Shown here piece after piece: positions 43,266 through 43,374 of a DNA stretch of 43,374 nucleotides (the first letter of the stretch is position 1; each line of letters opens with the position of its first letter). The stretch lies in NCBI GenBank assembly GCA_943704425.1, contig CALSCP010002018.1, positions 58,816-102,189 of the forward strand. Reading direction: 5' to 3'. This DNA comes from Ministeria vibrans ATCC 50519. Taxonomy: Eukaryota > Opisthokonta > Filasterea. The notes below the pieces were generated by a model. It saw nothing but the letters and a program-made list of their open reading frames with translations. It made no database searches and was not told the origin of the DNA. The translations under genes and the position numbers were made by a program.

Positions 43266-43374
<109 letters not shown>

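Overview
The window is a gene-dense, intron-rich nuclear segment of a eukaryote. Eighteen protein genes can be read. Introns are mostly 50-300 nt, coding exons are GC-richer than the AT-rich spacers, and microsatellites (CT/GA, CA/GT, ATT) are abundant. A secreted multi-EGF adhesion GPCR together with ZMYND19-, DENND3- and CLEC16A-type genes suggests a unicellular holozoan (choanoflagellate, filasterean or ichthyosporean grade) or a close relative. This is inference; no rRNA or mitochondrial marker is present to test it. All exon structures below were read by eye from reading frames, splice sites and family knowledge, and reading phase was checked arithmetically across every junction given.

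Layout. 1-5.4 kb, minus strand: an FHA plus AAA-type ATPase (3' end outside the window), a small membrane protein, and ZMYND19. 5.7-8.8 kb: ATG5 (+) converges on a FAM210/DUF1279 mitochondrial membrane protein (-), whose second intron carries a large CT/GA repeat. 8.8-10.2 kb: no gene seen. 10.2-13.4 kb, plus strand: a HIT hydrolase, an uncharacterised protein starting only 37 nt later, and a membrane acyltransferase. 13.7-22.9 kb, minus strand: a 1,866-residue DENND3-like DENN/WD40 protein, a LicD/fukutin-type transferase, and SKP1. 23-28 kb: CLEC16A (+) converges on ATG12 (-). 28.3-35.1 kb: an RNF216/TRIAD3-like RBR ubiquitin ligase (+). Its 3.3 kb fourth intron contains an assembly gap and a 5'-incomplete minus-strand gene. 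35.4-40.1 kb: an EGF-repeat adhesion GPCR (-). 40.5-43.4 kb: RBX1 (+) and the start of an SLC7/LAT-type amino-acid transporter (+).

Functionally, many genes touch autophagy or ubiquitin-like conjugation. ATG12 and its acceptor ATG5 lie 20 kb apart. The SCF subunits SKP1 and RBX1, an RBR ligase, CLEC16A (autophagy/mitophagy and endosomal trafficking) and a DENND3-like putative Rab12 GEF (autophagy) are in the same 40 kb. Several genes form head-to-head pairs with 123-395 bp between start codons (SKP1/CLEC16A, ZMYND19/ATG5, ATG12/RBR ligase, GPCR/RBX1). Whether this linkage means anything beyond chance is open.

The observations most worth a second look are: an HNH-endonuclease-like core in ZMYND19; a strong preference for GTAC splice donors; the nested or misassembled block in the RBR intron; a polypurine repeat motif shared by introns of three or four genes; and the ATG5/ATG12 and SKP1/RBX1 linkage.
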